From positions 16,397 to 48,324 of the forward strand of contig DKYD01000062.1 of NCBI GenBank assembly GCA_002492335.1: a stretch of DNA of 31,928 bases. The letters run 5' to 3'. The DNA comes from Lachnospiraceae bacterium UBA7109. GTDB lineage: Bacteria; Bacillota; Clostridia; Lachnospirales; Lachnospiraceae. Positions 21,825 to 29,780 of this stretch are shown here, piece by piece (the stretch's first letter is position 1; the number at the start of each line of letters is the position of its first letter). Position numbers and translations under genes: made by a program. The notes beneath the pieces were generated by a model. That model saw only the letters and a list, made by a program, of their open reading frames with translations, was not told the origin of the DNA and did no database searches.

Positions 21825-22586
21825 ATGATATTTGATACACATGCACATTATGATGATGCACAATTTGATAACGACAGGGATACACTTTTAAAATCTATGA
21901 AGGAAAATGGAGTAGGTACGATTGTGAATGTAGGGGCTTCTCTGGAAGGATGCAGGAAGGCCCTTGCGCTTGCAGAGAAATATTCTTTTGTTTATGCGGC
22001 AGTGGGAATACATCCGGACGAAACAGGCTCACTGAATGAGGAGACATTTGCACTGCTTAAGAATTGGTGCCGCGAGGAGAAGGTAGTTGCGGTAGGGGAA
22101 ATTGGTCTGGATTATTACTGGGATAAGCAGCCGCGCGAGGTTCAGAAGAAATGGTTTGTCCGGCAGCTTGCGCTTGCGAAGGAGGAAGGACTTCCGGTCA
22201 ATATTCACAGCAGGGAAGCGGCTGAGGATACCTTTCAGATCATGAAGGAACATGCAAAAGGATTAAATGGCATTATTCACTGTTTTTCCGGTTCCAGGGA
22301 GCTGGCGGAAGAGTACGTAAGGCTCGGATTTTACATTGGGATAGGCGGTGTGGTTACTTTTAAAAACGGAAAGAAGCTAAAGCAGGTTGCGAAGACAGTT
22401 CCGCTTACTTCAATTGTCCTGGAAACAGACTGTCCGTACCTGGCGCCGGAACCGTACCGGGGAAAACGAAATCAGTCGGCATATATCAGATATGTGGCAG
22501 AAGAGATTGCAAGAATCAAAGAAATATCGACAGAAGAAGTAATAAAGCAGACAGAACAAAATGCACGGAAGGTGTATGGACTGTAA
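21825..22586 (+). CDS. TatD-family metal-dependent DNase/hydrolase (YabD)
   Basis: The 253-residue TIM-barrel protein has MIFDTHAHYDD (metal-binding His-x-His), VAVGEIGLDYYWD (Glu), PVNIHSREAAEDT, GIIHCFSGS and LETDCPYLAPEPYRGKRNQSAY, the complete TatD metal-site set. TatD enzymes are 3'-5' exonucleases or related hydrolases. The ATG at 21825 follows GGGAGG. An upstream in-frame start at 21762 overlaps the ddh terminator and is unlikely. It occupies the yabD position after metG. Confidence 0.93.
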   Translation: MIFDTHAHYDDAQFDNDRDTLLKSMKENGVGTIVNVGASLEGCRKALALAEKYSFVYAAVGIHPDETGSLNEETFALLKNWCREEKVVAVGEIGLDYYWDKQPREVQKKWFVRQLALAKEEGLPVNIHSREAAEDTFQIMKEHAKGLNGIIHCFSGSRELAEEYVRLGFYIGIGGVVTFKNGKKLKQVAKTVPLTSIVLETDCPYLAPEPYRGKRNQSAYIRYVAEEIARIKEISTEEVIKQTEQNARKVYGL

Positions 22587-22615
22587 GAAAAATATATAAA
22601 TTGGAGGGAAAAATA

Positions 22616-23800
22616 ATGCATGCATTTACACAATATACTCCGACCAGAATCGTATTTGGAAAAGAAACGGAGAAAAGAAGCGGAGAACTTGCCAGACAGT
22701 GTGGGGCGACGAAGGTATATGTGCTGTATGGCGGCGGAAGTGTGGTAAAGAGCGGACTTCTTGAGAGGGTTGAAAAATCTCTGGAGGAAGCTGGACTGGA
22801 ATATAAGACCAGAGGTGGAGTAAGGCCGAACCCGCGCGTGGCTTTTGCCAGAGAGGCAGTCAGAGAGGCAATCAGGTTCGGGGCGGATTTTATTCTTGCT
22901 GTGGGCGGCGGAAGTGTGATTGACACGGCAAAGGCGACCGCACATGGAACGGCGAATCCGGATATAGATATCTGGGAATTCTGGTGTCAGAATCAGAAGC
23001 TGGAGGCATCGCTTCCGATCGGTGTTGTTCTGACACTTGCGGCAGCAGGAAGTGAGACAAGTGATTCTGCGGTGCTGACAAATGAGGAGATACAGGTAAA
23101 ACGTGGATTGTCTACGGATTTGAATCGTCCTGCGTTTGCTGTTATGAATCCGGAATTGACCTATACTCTGCCGAAATATCAGATTGGATGCGGGATCGTA
23201 GATATTATGATGCACACGATGGATCGTTATTTTACGAAAACGTTAGGAAATGAGCTGACAGATGAGATTGCAGAAGGGCTTCTTAGGACTGTAATTCGAA
23301 ATGGAGCGGCTGCAATGAAGGACTCCCATAATTATGATGCCATGAGTGAACTGATGTGGGCAGGAAGCCTTTCCCATAACGGTCTTACCGGTCTTGGAGC
23401 ACAGAAGGACTTTGCGGTACACCAGCTTGGACATGAGCTGAGCGCGAAGTTTGATATTGCGCATGGAGCCAGCCTTTCTGCTGTATGGGGTGCATGGGCG
23501 TCTTATGTATATCCGGAAAATCCGGAGCGTTTTGCGCAGTTTGCGGACAAGGTATGGGGAATTAGGAAAGATAATGCGAAAGAGGCAGCGGAAGAGGCGA
23601 TTACACGGACAGTGGAATATTTTAAAGCACTGGATATGCCGACGTCATTTGGAGAAGCACAGGAAATTGGTATAAAGAATGACGAAGAACTCCGGACGCT
23701 GGCAGAGGGCTGTTCTTATGGGAAAACGAGAACGATCGGCTGCTTTAAGAAATGCGATGCAGAAGATATTTATAAAATTTACAGATTAGCTAATAAATAA
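22616..23800 (+). CDS. Iron-containing alcohol dehydrogenase (butanol dehydrogenase type)
   Basis: The 394-residue group III alcohol dehydrogenase has VGGGSVIDTAKA for nucleotide binding, GIVDIMMHTMDRYF with the metal-binding aspartate, and DFAVHQLGHELSAKFDIAHGASLS with the three metal-binding histidines. It most resembles the BDH/YugJ subgroup, which reduces aldehydes such as butyraldehyde with NAD(P)H. The exact substrate is not readable from sequence. The ATG at 22616 follows GGAGGG. It lies 29 bp after tatD and probably shares its transcript. It is not part of the Bacillus order. Confidence 0.93.
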   Translation: MHAFTQYTPTRIVFGKETEKRSGELARQCGATKVYVLYGGGSVVKSGLLERVEKSLEEAGLEYKTRGGVRPNPRVAFAREAVREAIRFGADFILAVGGGSVIDTAKATAHGTANPDIDIWEFWCQNQKLEASLPIGVVLTLAAAGSETSDSAVLTNEEIQVKRGLSTDLNRPAFAVMNPELTYTLPKYQIGCGIVDIMMHTMDRYFTKTLGNELTDEIAEGLLRTVIRNGAAAMKDSHNYDAMSELMWAGSLSHNGLTGLGAQKDFAVHQLGHELSAKFDIAHGASLSAVWGAWASYVYPENPERFAQFADKVWGIRKDNAKEAAEEAITRTVEYFKALDMPTSFGEAQEIGIKNDEELRTLAEGCSYGKTRTIGCFKKCDAEDIYKIYRLANK

Positions 23801-23896
23801 TTGAGAATCTTAATATTAATTTAATTTTTTAAATATACCTTAAAAAGAGATATTATTGTATAATAAATATATTACCTTTTTTGACAGGAGCGGATT

Positions 23897-24778
23897 ATGA
23901 GCGGATCAACGTTAGGAAATCCACAAAATACAATTGAAATCTTACAGAAATATCAATTTACATTTCAAAAAAAATTTGGTCAGAATTTTTTGATTGATAC
24001 CCATGTGCTGGATAAAATCATACATGCTGCAGATATTACAAAAGAGGATATGGTGCTGGAAATCGGACCGGGAATCGGTACGATGACGCAGTATCTGGCG
24101 GAGGCAGCCCGAAAAGTGATTGCGGTTGAGATTGATAAGAATTTGATACCAATACTTTCAGATACATTAAGCGGATATGATAATATAACGATTATTAATG
24201 AAGATGTGTTAAGGGTGGATATGAGAAAGCTTGTGGAGGAAGAAAATGAAGGCCGGCCGATAAAAGTGGTGGCAAATCTTCCGTATTATATTACGACACC
24301 GATTATTATGGGACTTTTTGAATCACAGGTATCAGTGGAAAGCATTACCGTTATGGTACAGAAGGAAGTGGCCGGGCGGATGAAGGCCGGGCCGGGGAAT
24401 AAGGATTACGGTGCATTGTCACTGGCTGTTCAGTATTATGCCGAGCCGTATATTGTGGCAAATGTGCCGCCAAATTGTTTTATGCCAAGACCCAGGGTGG
24501 GATCTGCCGTGATTCGTCTGACCAGACATGAGAAACCTCCGGTGGAGGTAAGGAATGAGAAGCTGCTGTTTGATATTATAAGAGCCTCTTTTAATCAGAG
24601 AAGGAAAACTCTGGCAAATGGGCTGAATAATTCTGATAAGCTAAATCTGCCAAAAGAGATTCTTACAGAAGTAATTGAAAGTCTTGGAAAGGGGGCAGGG
24701 GTAAGAGGAGAAGCTCTGACTCTTGAAGAATTTGCAAGATTAAGCAATAAAATATGGGAGTATGCAGATATCCTGTAA
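23897..24778 (+). CDS. rsmA: 16S rRNA adenine-1518/1519 N6-dimethyltransferase
   Basis: The 293-residue protein contains FGQNFLID, LEIGPGIGTMTQYLA (SAM loop), VANLPYYITTPII (catalytic NLPY motif) and RPRVGSAVIRL, diagnostic for KsgA/RsmA. It dimethylates two adjacent adenines in helix 45 of 16S rRNA during 30S maturation. In Bacillus rnmV precedes it directly; here that gene is missing and the alcohol dehydrogenase stands there. CAGGAG precedes the ATG. The 96-bp upstream gap is very AT-rich and has a TATAAT at 23859-23864 without a clear -35. Confidence 0.97.
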   Translation: MSGSTLGNPQNTIEILQKYQFTFQKKFGQNFLIDTHVLDKIIHAADITKEDMVLEIGPGIGTMTQYLAEAARKVIAVEIDKNLIPILSDTLSGYDNITIINEDVLRVDMRKLVEEENEGRPIKVVANLPYYITTPIIMGLFESQVSVESITVMVQKEVAGRMKAGPGNKDYGALSLAVQYYAEPYIVANVPPNCFMPRPRVGSAVIRLTRHEKPPVEVRNEKLLFDIIRASFNQRRKTLANGLNNSDKLNLPKEILTEVIESLGKGAGVRGEALTLEEFARLSNKIWEYADIL

Positions 24779-24817
24779 GTAACCAGTAAACCGACAGCGA
24801 AGGAAAGGATGATGTAT

Positions 24818-26188
24818 ATGTCAAATACTGTAGAAAAGACGTTATTTGAAATCACACCGGAGATCGAGCACTTCGCACATCTGTGTGAGACAAATAATGC
24901 AATTGATAAGGAATTGTATACGAAATATGAAGTGAAAAGAGGTTTACGTGACCTGAATGGAAAAGGTGTATTGGCAGGCCTTACTAACATTTCTGATGTA
25001 TGTGCAACAAAGGTTGTAAACGGTGAGACAGTGCCCTGCGCAGGAAACCTTTATTACCGTGGATATAACATCAAAGATCTGGTAGGGGGATTTTTAAAAG
25101 AAAAGCATTTTGGTTTTGAGGAAATCGCATATCTGCTTTTGTTTGGAGAGTTGCCTGATCAAAAGGAGCTGGAGATGTTTCATAATACGCTTGTGGAGAG
25201 ACGGACACTTCCGCCGACTTTTGTCAGAGATGTGATTATGAAGGCTCCAAGTGCGGATATGATGAACAGCATTTCCCGCTCCATTCTGAGTCTGTACACG
25301 TATGATGACAAGGCGGATGATACATCAATCCCGAATGTATTAAGACAGTGTCTGAATCTGATCAGCCAGTTTCCGATGCTTATGGTGTACAGTTATCATG
25401 CATATAATTACCGGATGCGGGATGACTTGTTTATTTATGCACCGTCTTCGGAATTGTCAACAGCAGAGAATATATTGATGATGCTGCGTGCAAATCGTAA
25501 ATATACCAAGCTGGAAGCAAAGATTCTTGATATGGCGCTTGTGCTCCATATGGATCACGGCGGTGGAAATAACTCTACGTTTACAACGCATGTAGTGACA
25601 TCTTCCGGAACGGATACGTATTCAACGATTGCCGCTGCCATGGCTTCCCTGAAGGGACCGAAGCACGGCGGTGCGAATGTAAAGGTAACACAGATGTTTG
25701 AAGACATGAAAGAGAAGGTTTCGGACTGGACGGACGAGGAGGAAGTCAGAAGATATTTAAATGACCTGCTGGATAAAAAGGCATTTGATAAAAAGGGATT
25801 AATCTATGGAATGGGACACGCGATTTATTCTATATCTGACCCGAGAGCAGATATTTTCAAGAAATTTGTAAAACAGCTTGCAAGAGAGAAAGGCCGTGAG
25901 GAAGAGTATGCTTTATATGAAATGGTAGAGCATATGGCGCCGGAGGTTATCGGTGAGAAACGCAGGATTTATAAAGGTGTTAATGCAAATGTTGATTTTT
26001 ACAGCGGGCTCGTGTACAGCATGCTGGATTTGCCGCCATCACTGTATACACCGATATTTGCAGCAGCGCGTATCGTTGGATGGAGTGCGCACCGCCTCGA
26101 AGAGTTGAAAAATGTAGATAAGATTATCCGTCCGGCATATAAGCCGTTGTCTCCTTATAAAGAGTATGTCCGTCTGGAAGACCGGTAA
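24818..26188 (+). CDS. Citrate synthase
   Basis: About 456 residues, or 459 if the ATG at 24809 is used; the AAGGAAAGGA site suits 24812 or 24818 about equally. YRGYNIKDL, LHMDHGGGNNSTF (catalytic histidine), SLKGPKHGGANVKV, YGMGHAIYSISDPRA and NVDFYSGLVYSMLDLP are conserved citrate synthase segments. It condenses acetyl-CoA and oxaloacetate. In anaerobic Lachnospiraceae it usually feeds the short oxidative branch to 2-oxoglutarate and glutamate. No aconitase or isocitrate dehydrogenase is adjacent. Confidence 0.95.
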   Translation: MSNTVEKTLFEITPEIEHFAHLCETNNAIDKELYTKYEVKRGLRDLNGKGVLAGLTNISDVCATKVVNGETVPCAGNLYYRGYNIKDLVGGFLKEKHFGFEEIAYLLLFGELPDQKELEMFHNTLVERRTLPPTFVRDVIMKAPSADMMNSISRSILSLYTYDDKADDTSIPNVLRQCLNLISQFPMLMVYSYHAYNYRMRDDLFIYAPSSELSTAENILMMLRANRKYTKLEAKILDMALVLHMDHGGGNNSTFTTHVVTSSGTDTYSTIAAAMASLKGPKHGGANVKVTQMFEDMKEKVSDWTDEEEVRRYLNDLLDKKAFDKKGLIYGMGHAIYSISDPRADIFKKFVKQLAREKGREEEYALYEMVEHMAPEVIGEKRRIYKGVNANVDFYSGLVYSMLDLPPSLYTPIFAAARIVGWSAHRLEELKNVDKIIRPAYKPLSPYKEYVRLEDR

Positions 26189-26214
26189 TTAGAGAGAACA
26201 AGGGGACAATGTAT

Positions 26215-27141
26215 ATGAAAAATGAATTTCATTATCCTTCAAGGGATGGGATGACTGAGATACATGCGATAGAATGGATTCCGGATGGAAGGATAGAGGC
26301 GATTGTTCAGATTTGTCATGGTATGACAGAACATATTGGACGTTATGAAGAGTTTGCGAAATATCTTAACAGCCAGGGAATTTATGTGACAGGGCATGAT
26401 CATCTGGGACATGGAAGCTCTGTGCAGAGTGAGGAATATTACGGATATTTCCATGAAAAGAAGGGAAATCAGTATGTGATCGGTGATATTCATAAGCTTC
26501 GGGAAATTACGCAGGAGAAATACCCTGAGAAACCATATTTTATGCTGGGACATAGTATGGGTTCTTTCCTGCTGAGACAGTATCTGACGATGTATAACAG
26601 TGGACTTAAAGGCGCTGTAATTATGGGAACCGGATGGCATGGAAAGATGGAGCTTAACCTGGGACAGTTTTTGTGCAGAATGATTGCGGCAGCCAGGGGC
26701 TGGAAATACAGGAGTACATTTATTAATAATCTGAGTTTTGGCGGATATAATAAGCGGTTTAAAAATGATAAGTCAGGCGCCACCTGGCTTTCCGCCAATG
26801 TGGAAAATTGTAAACGTTATGAGGAAGATCCGCTGTGCGGATTTGTCTTTACAGTCAATGCTTATTATCAGATGTTTGAGGGTATGAAGGTGCTTGCAGA
26901 CAAAAGAAGCATTGAAAAAATATCAAAGGGCTTTCCAGTGTTATTTGTAGCGGGTTCCGATGACCCAGTGGGGAATTTTGGAAAATCTGTGCACAAGGTG
27001 TATATGAAGTATAAAAAGGCAGGAATCAGGGATGTGCAGCTGAAGCTGTATAAAGAGGACCGGCATGAGATTCTTAATGAGAATGACAGACAGGAAGTGT
27101 ATGAAGATTTGTATACATGGATATCAAACAGGATTGAATAA
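26215..27141 (+). CDS. Alpha/beta hydrolase (monoglyceride lipase/lysophospholipase-like)
   Basis: The 308-residue protein has ICHGMTEHIGRYEEFAKYL and GHDHLGHGSS, typical of the serine aminopeptidase S33/Hydrolase_4 family. The nucleophile elbow is GHSMGSFLLRQYL. A later Asp lies in FVAGSDDPVGNFGK and a His in YKEDRHEILNE, completing the triad. No signal peptide is seen, so it is probably cytoplasmic. The substrate is likely an acylglycerol or lysophospholipid by family. The second ATG (26215) is preferred because AGGGGA lies 8 bases before it. It is followed by a strong terminator. Confidence 0.9.
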   Translation: MKNEFHYPSRDGMTEIHAIEWIPDGRIEAIVQICHGMTEHIGRYEEFAKYLNSQGIYVTGHDHLGHGSSVQSEEYYGYFHEKKGNQYVIGDIHKLREITQEKYPEKPYFMLGHSMGSFLLRQYLTMYNSGLKGAVIMGTGWHGKMELNLGQFLCRMIAAARGWKYRSTFINNLSFGGYNKRFKNDKSGATWLSANVENCKRYEEDPLCGFVFTVNAYYQMFEGMKVLADKRSIEKISKGFPVLFVAGSDDPVGNFGKSVHKVYMKYKKAGIRDVQLKLYKEDRHEILNENDRQEVYEDLYTWISNRIE

Positions 27142-27162
27142 GGAAAACAGTTTCAGATAAGC

Positions 27163-27189
27163 AAAAAAACCTCCGCTGGAGGTTTTTTT
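27163..27189 (+). terminator. Intrinsic terminator after the hydrolase gene
   Basis: AAAAAACCTCC and GGAGGTTTTTT pair around a 3-base loop (GCT), ending in seven T residues. Confidence 0.92.
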
Positions 27190-27221
27190 GTTGCTTTTAT
27201 AGTTATCTAAAGGAATGAGAG

Positions 27222-27292
27222 TAAAGTGTACATCGTGTTGTTTGATGTATTACTTTATGAGGGGGAAGATAGTGATTGTTCATCAACTATCT
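27222..27292. other. Two hairpins in a 200-bp gap without a recognised gene
   Basis: The first hairpin pairs TAAAGT/ACTTTA and ACATC/GATGT (27222-27257). The second pairs AGATAGT/ACTATCT (27267-27273/27286-27292). A 14-codon frame (ATG 27258 to TAG) overlaps the second but lacks a convincing ribosome site. No gene is seen from 27190 to 27350; a small RNA is possible but unsupported. Confidence 0.25.
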
Positions 27293-27345
27293 GAGTATTA
27301 GTATAAGAAAAAAATATGTCCAAAGTATGTTAAATCTATAAAAGA

Positions 27346-27376
27346 AAAAGAAAATTTCTTAAGGGGAGCTTAAGAA
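27346..27376 (-). terminator. Terminator of the Spo0A-like gene
   Basis: Read on the minus strand, TTCTTAAG (27376-27369), a 5-base loop and CTTAAGAA (27363-27356) are followed by a T-rich run. The same arm at 27353-27362 can instead pair with 27392-27401 at the end of the gene, giving two alternative folds. Confidence 0.65.
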
Positions 27377-27391
27377 GCCGGGGAGAAAAAA

Positions 27392-27742
27392 TTAAGAAAT
27401 TATTTTCTTCATATTGTATCGCAGCAGATGTCCGACTAAAATATCCAGGAACTCACTGGATGTAGGCTTGAATGACAGCGGATGCAGGGCGATATCCTGA
27501 AGATACTTACGGTTTCCACGCTCCCAGCAGACCTTAACGACTGTGCGAAGGTCTCTTTCTACACTGCTGCAGGTCGTACAAAATTTGTTTGCTATTTCAG
27601 GATATAATAGTTTACTTACAGATAATAAGTAATCCTCATTTCTGAGACAAAGTTTGATTGCATAGCTTAAATAACGGTAACCACGGTAGGTAGCACCAAT
27701 ACCAAGAGAACGAATAAGATATTCGATTTCCAAATCATGCAT
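27392..27742 (-). CDS. Stand-alone Spo0A C-terminal DNA-binding domain protein
   Basis: The 116-residue protein aligns along its length with the effector domain of Spo0A. LGIGATYRGYRYLSYAIKL corresponds to the first helices, LLYPEIANKFCTTCSSVERDLR to the recognition helix-turn-helix, then VCWERGN and FKPTSSEFLDILVGHLL to the end. The receiver domain with the phospho-aspartate is entirely absent, so control by phosphorylation is not expected. It could bind Spo0A boxes constitutively and compete with or assist Spo0A. AGGAGGAGC precedes the ATG. Its own promoter overlaps a perfect Spo0A box, suggesting autoregulation or control by Spo0A. Confidence 0.88.
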   Translation of the reverse strand: MHDLEIEYLIRSLGIGATYRGYRYLSYAIKLCLRNEDYLLSVSKLLYPEIANKFCTTCSSVERDLRTVVKVCWERGNRKYLQDIALHPLSFKPTSSEFLDILVGHLLRYNMKKIIS

Positions 27743-27808
27743 CGAAGTGCTCCTCCTGTTTGAATATAAAATTTAAATTATCTAATTGAAAAATAATAAG
27801 CAGCCTCT

Positions 27809-27837
27809 ATTATACTGGAAAAATGTGTGTTGTCGAA
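27809..27837 (-). promoter_or_regulatory. Promoter of the Spo0A-like gene, overlapping a Spo0A box
   Basis: On the minus strand TTCGAC (27837-27832) is followed after exactly 17 bases by a perfect TATAAT (27814-27809). The -35 lies inside the box at 27830-27837, an arrangement known for Spo0A-activated promoters such as spoIIG. The leader would be about 60 bases. Confidence 0.65.
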
Positions 27838-27868
27838 CTATACGTCACAATAAGAAGCTATTCGACAA
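27830..27868. promoter_or_regulatory. Two inverted Spo0A boxes
   Basis: TTGTCGAA (27830-27837) and TTCGACAA (27861-27868) are exact matches to the core Spo0A-binding sequence in opposite orientation, 23 bases apart. They lie between the divergent Spo0A-like gene and the lysozyme gene, so both could be controlled. Confidence 0.7.
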
Positions 27869-27957
27869 AAATCGTCAATAGTGGAAAAGAATAAGATACA
27901 AAACTTATAAACAGACCGGGATTTCTTCATATATTAAAAGAAAAAGGGGAAAGTAAA

Positions 27958-28938
27958 ATGAGTATCCATGGAATCGATGTAAGCCAGTTCCAGGGAGAAG
28001 TAAACTGGGATGCGGTAAAGGCTTCGGGAGTGCAGTTTGCCATGCTGCGTGCAGGATATGGCGCGGGCAATATTGATGAACAATTCCGGAGAAATGCCGG
28101 TGAATGCAGCCGTGTAGGCATTCCTTTCGGTGTATATTGGTTTTCTTATGCATATACAGAAGAAGGAGCGGCAAGGGAGGCGGATTATTGTATTGAGGCA
28201 TTGAGTGACTATACCGTGCAGTATCCCGTAGCATATGATTATGAATATGCGTCTGTTCACTATGGAGAGTCCTATGGCGCGGTTGTTAACCGGGAGCTGG
28301 TTACAACTTTGGTAAATGCCTTTTGCAGACGGGTAGAAGAGCTGGGATATTTTGCGATGTATTATGGTAATCTGGATTTTCTGAATCGCTATTTTGATGA
28401 TTCTCTTCGCTCAAAATACGCATTGTGGTATGCAAGATACCAGTCTGAGGCCGGGATTTCAGGCCTGGCAATGTGGCAGTACCGCAGTAATGGAAGAATT
28501 GACGGAATCAGGGGAAATGTAGATATGGACATTGCGTTTTATGATATTGCAAATGTGATATCAAAGGCCGGATTAAATAAACTGCAAAAAGAGTACACAA
28601 CACCAGAGCCGTCGGTAACGGAACCGGTAGATGTAATTATCTATGTAATTCGTCCGGGGGATACGTTAAGTGAAATTGCAGCAAAGTACGGAACCTCTTA
28701 TCAGAGGATTGCGTTATATAATGGGATTGAGAACCCGAATCTGATTTATGCAGGTGAGACTATTCGAATTCCGATTGGCGGCAATGTAACCGGAATCCGT
28801 TATTATACAATCAGGTCAGGAGATACCTTAAGTGAAATTGCACTTCGTTTTGGAACGACGGTACAGAATCTGCAGCAGCTCAATAATATTGAGAATCCAA
28901 ATCTGATCTATGCAGGCCAGGCGCTTCGGATAAATTAG
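27958..28938 (+). CDS. GH25 lysozyme with two LysM domains
   Basis: The protein has 326 residues. GH25 spans about 3-205: GIDVSQFQGEVNWDAVK (Asp7), AYDYEYAS (Asp94 and Glu96, the catalytic D-x-E) and GNVDMDIAFYD at the end. A linker (PEPSVTEP) joins two LysM repeats (about 228-272 and 281-325, both with GDTLSEIA and ENPNLIYAG). It would cut the glycan chain of peptidoglycan and bind it through LysM. No signal peptide is visible, as in endolysins and some spore-coat or mother-cell lysins. The divergent Spo0A boxes suggest a link with sporulation. AAAGGGGAAAG precedes the ATG. Confidence 0.93.
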   Translation: MSIHGIDVSQFQGEVNWDAVKASGVQFAMLRAGYGAGNIDEQFRRNAGECSRVGIPFGVYWFSYAYTEEGAAREADYCIEALSDYTVQYPVAYDYEYASVHYGESYGAVVNRELVTTLVNAFCRRVEELGYFAMYYGNLDFLNRYFDDSLRSKYALWYARYQSEAGISGLAMWQYRSNGRIDGIRGNVDMDIAFYDIANVISKAGLNKLQKEYTTPEPSVTEPVDVIIYVIRPGDTLSEIAAKYGTSYQRIALYNGIENPNLIYAGETIRIPIGGNVTGIRYYTIRSGDTLSEIALRFGTTVQNLQQLNNIENPNLIYAGQALRIN

Positions 28939-28959
28939 AGAAACCGTTTTTGGAAACCA

Positions 28960-28993
28960 GAATCCGGGGGTGGCATAAGCTGCACCCGGATTC
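28960..28993 (+). terminator. GC-rich hairpin after the lysozyme gene
   Basis: GAATCCGGG...GTG and CAC...CCGGATTC form a stem with a 2-base bulge and a 10-base loop. No T-run follows directly, so it is a weak terminator or a message-stabilising hairpin. The palindromic GAATTCTTAAGAATT comes next. Confidence 0.5.
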
Positions 28994-29023
28994 ATGAATT
29001 CTTAAGAATTTCCCCAATTAGTC

Positions 29024-29052
29024 TTAAAAAAAGTCTGATATTCTTGTATAGT
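29024..29052 (+). promoter_or_regulatory. Candidate promoter of the two-component operon
   Basis: TTAAAA (29024-29029) is followed after 17 bases by TATAGT (29047-29052), just before the GAGGAGGTGA ribosome site. Upstream TCTTAAG and GTCTTAAA repeats (about 29000-29027) may be regulator sites. The element is of moderate quality. Confidence 0.4.
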
Positions 29053-29070
29053 ATAGAGGAGGTGATAGCA

Positions 29071-29766
29071 ATGGCAAAAATATTAGTATGTGACGATGAT
29101 AAAGAAATCGTAGAGGCAATAGAAATTTATCTTTCCCAGGAGGGATATGAAGTATTAAAGGCTTATGACGGAATAGAGGCAATGCATGTGCTTGAAAATG
29201 ATGAGGTAGACCTTCTTATTATTGATGTAATGATGCCAAGACTTGACGGCATACGTGCCACGCTTAAGATACGGGAAATGAATAATATACCGATTATTAT
29301 TTTGTCGGCAAAATCAGAAGATGCAGATAAGATACTTGGATTAAATGTTGGGGCAGATGATTATGTGACGAAACCGTTTAATCCGCTGGAGCTGGTGGCG
29401 CGGGTGAAATCCCAGATCAGACGTTACACAAAGCTTGGAAGTACGTCGCAGCAGGAAAAGCAGTCGGTATATACGGTAGGGGGCTTGTCCATTGATGATG
29501 ATCTGAAGGAGGTCACGGTGGACGGGGAGCTTGTGAAGCTTACACCGATAGAATATAATATATTACTTCTGCTTGTGAAAAACCGGGGAAAAGTATTTTC
29601 GATTGATCAGATATATGAAAGAATATGGAATGAGGACGCCATTGGAGTAGATAATACAGTGGCGGTACATATCAGGCATATCCGGGAGAAGATAGAGATT
29701 AATCCCAAAGAACCGAGATATCTGAAGGTTGTGTGGGGAGTGGGGTATAAAGTGGAGAAATTATAG
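29071..29766 (+). CDS. OmpR/PhoB-type response regulator
   Basis: The 231-residue protein has a receiver domain (1-120: ILVCDDDKEIVEAIE acidic pocket, LLIIDVMMPRLDG with the phospho-aspartate, VTKPFNPLELVAR lysine) and a winged-helix DNA-binding domain (about 135-230: LTPIEYNILLLLVKNRGKVFS, VDNTVAVHIRHIREKIE, YLKVVWGVGYK). The ATG at 29071 follows GAGGAGGTGATAGCA exactly; the in-frame codon at 29044 is disregarded. It is VanR-like in style. It is coupled to the kinase gene 14 bp downstream. Confidence 0.96.
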   Translation: MAKILVCDDDKEIVEAIEIYLSQEGYEVLKAYDGIEAMHVLENDEVDLLIIDVMMPRLDGIRATLKIREMNNIPIIILSAKSEDADKILGLNVGADDYVTKPFNPLELVARVKSQIRRYTKLGSTSQQEKQSVYTVGGLSIDDDLKEVTVDGELVKLTPIEYNILLLLVKNRGKVFSIDQIYERIWNEDAIGVDNTVAVHIRHIREKIEINPKEPRYLKVVWGVGYKVEKL

Positions 29767-29780
29767 AAGAAGGAGTTAAA

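Noticed and set aside
27258..27302. Small peptide of 14 residues (ATG 27258)
   Set aside because: There is no ribosome site before the ATG and it overlaps a hairpin; there is nothing to support translation.
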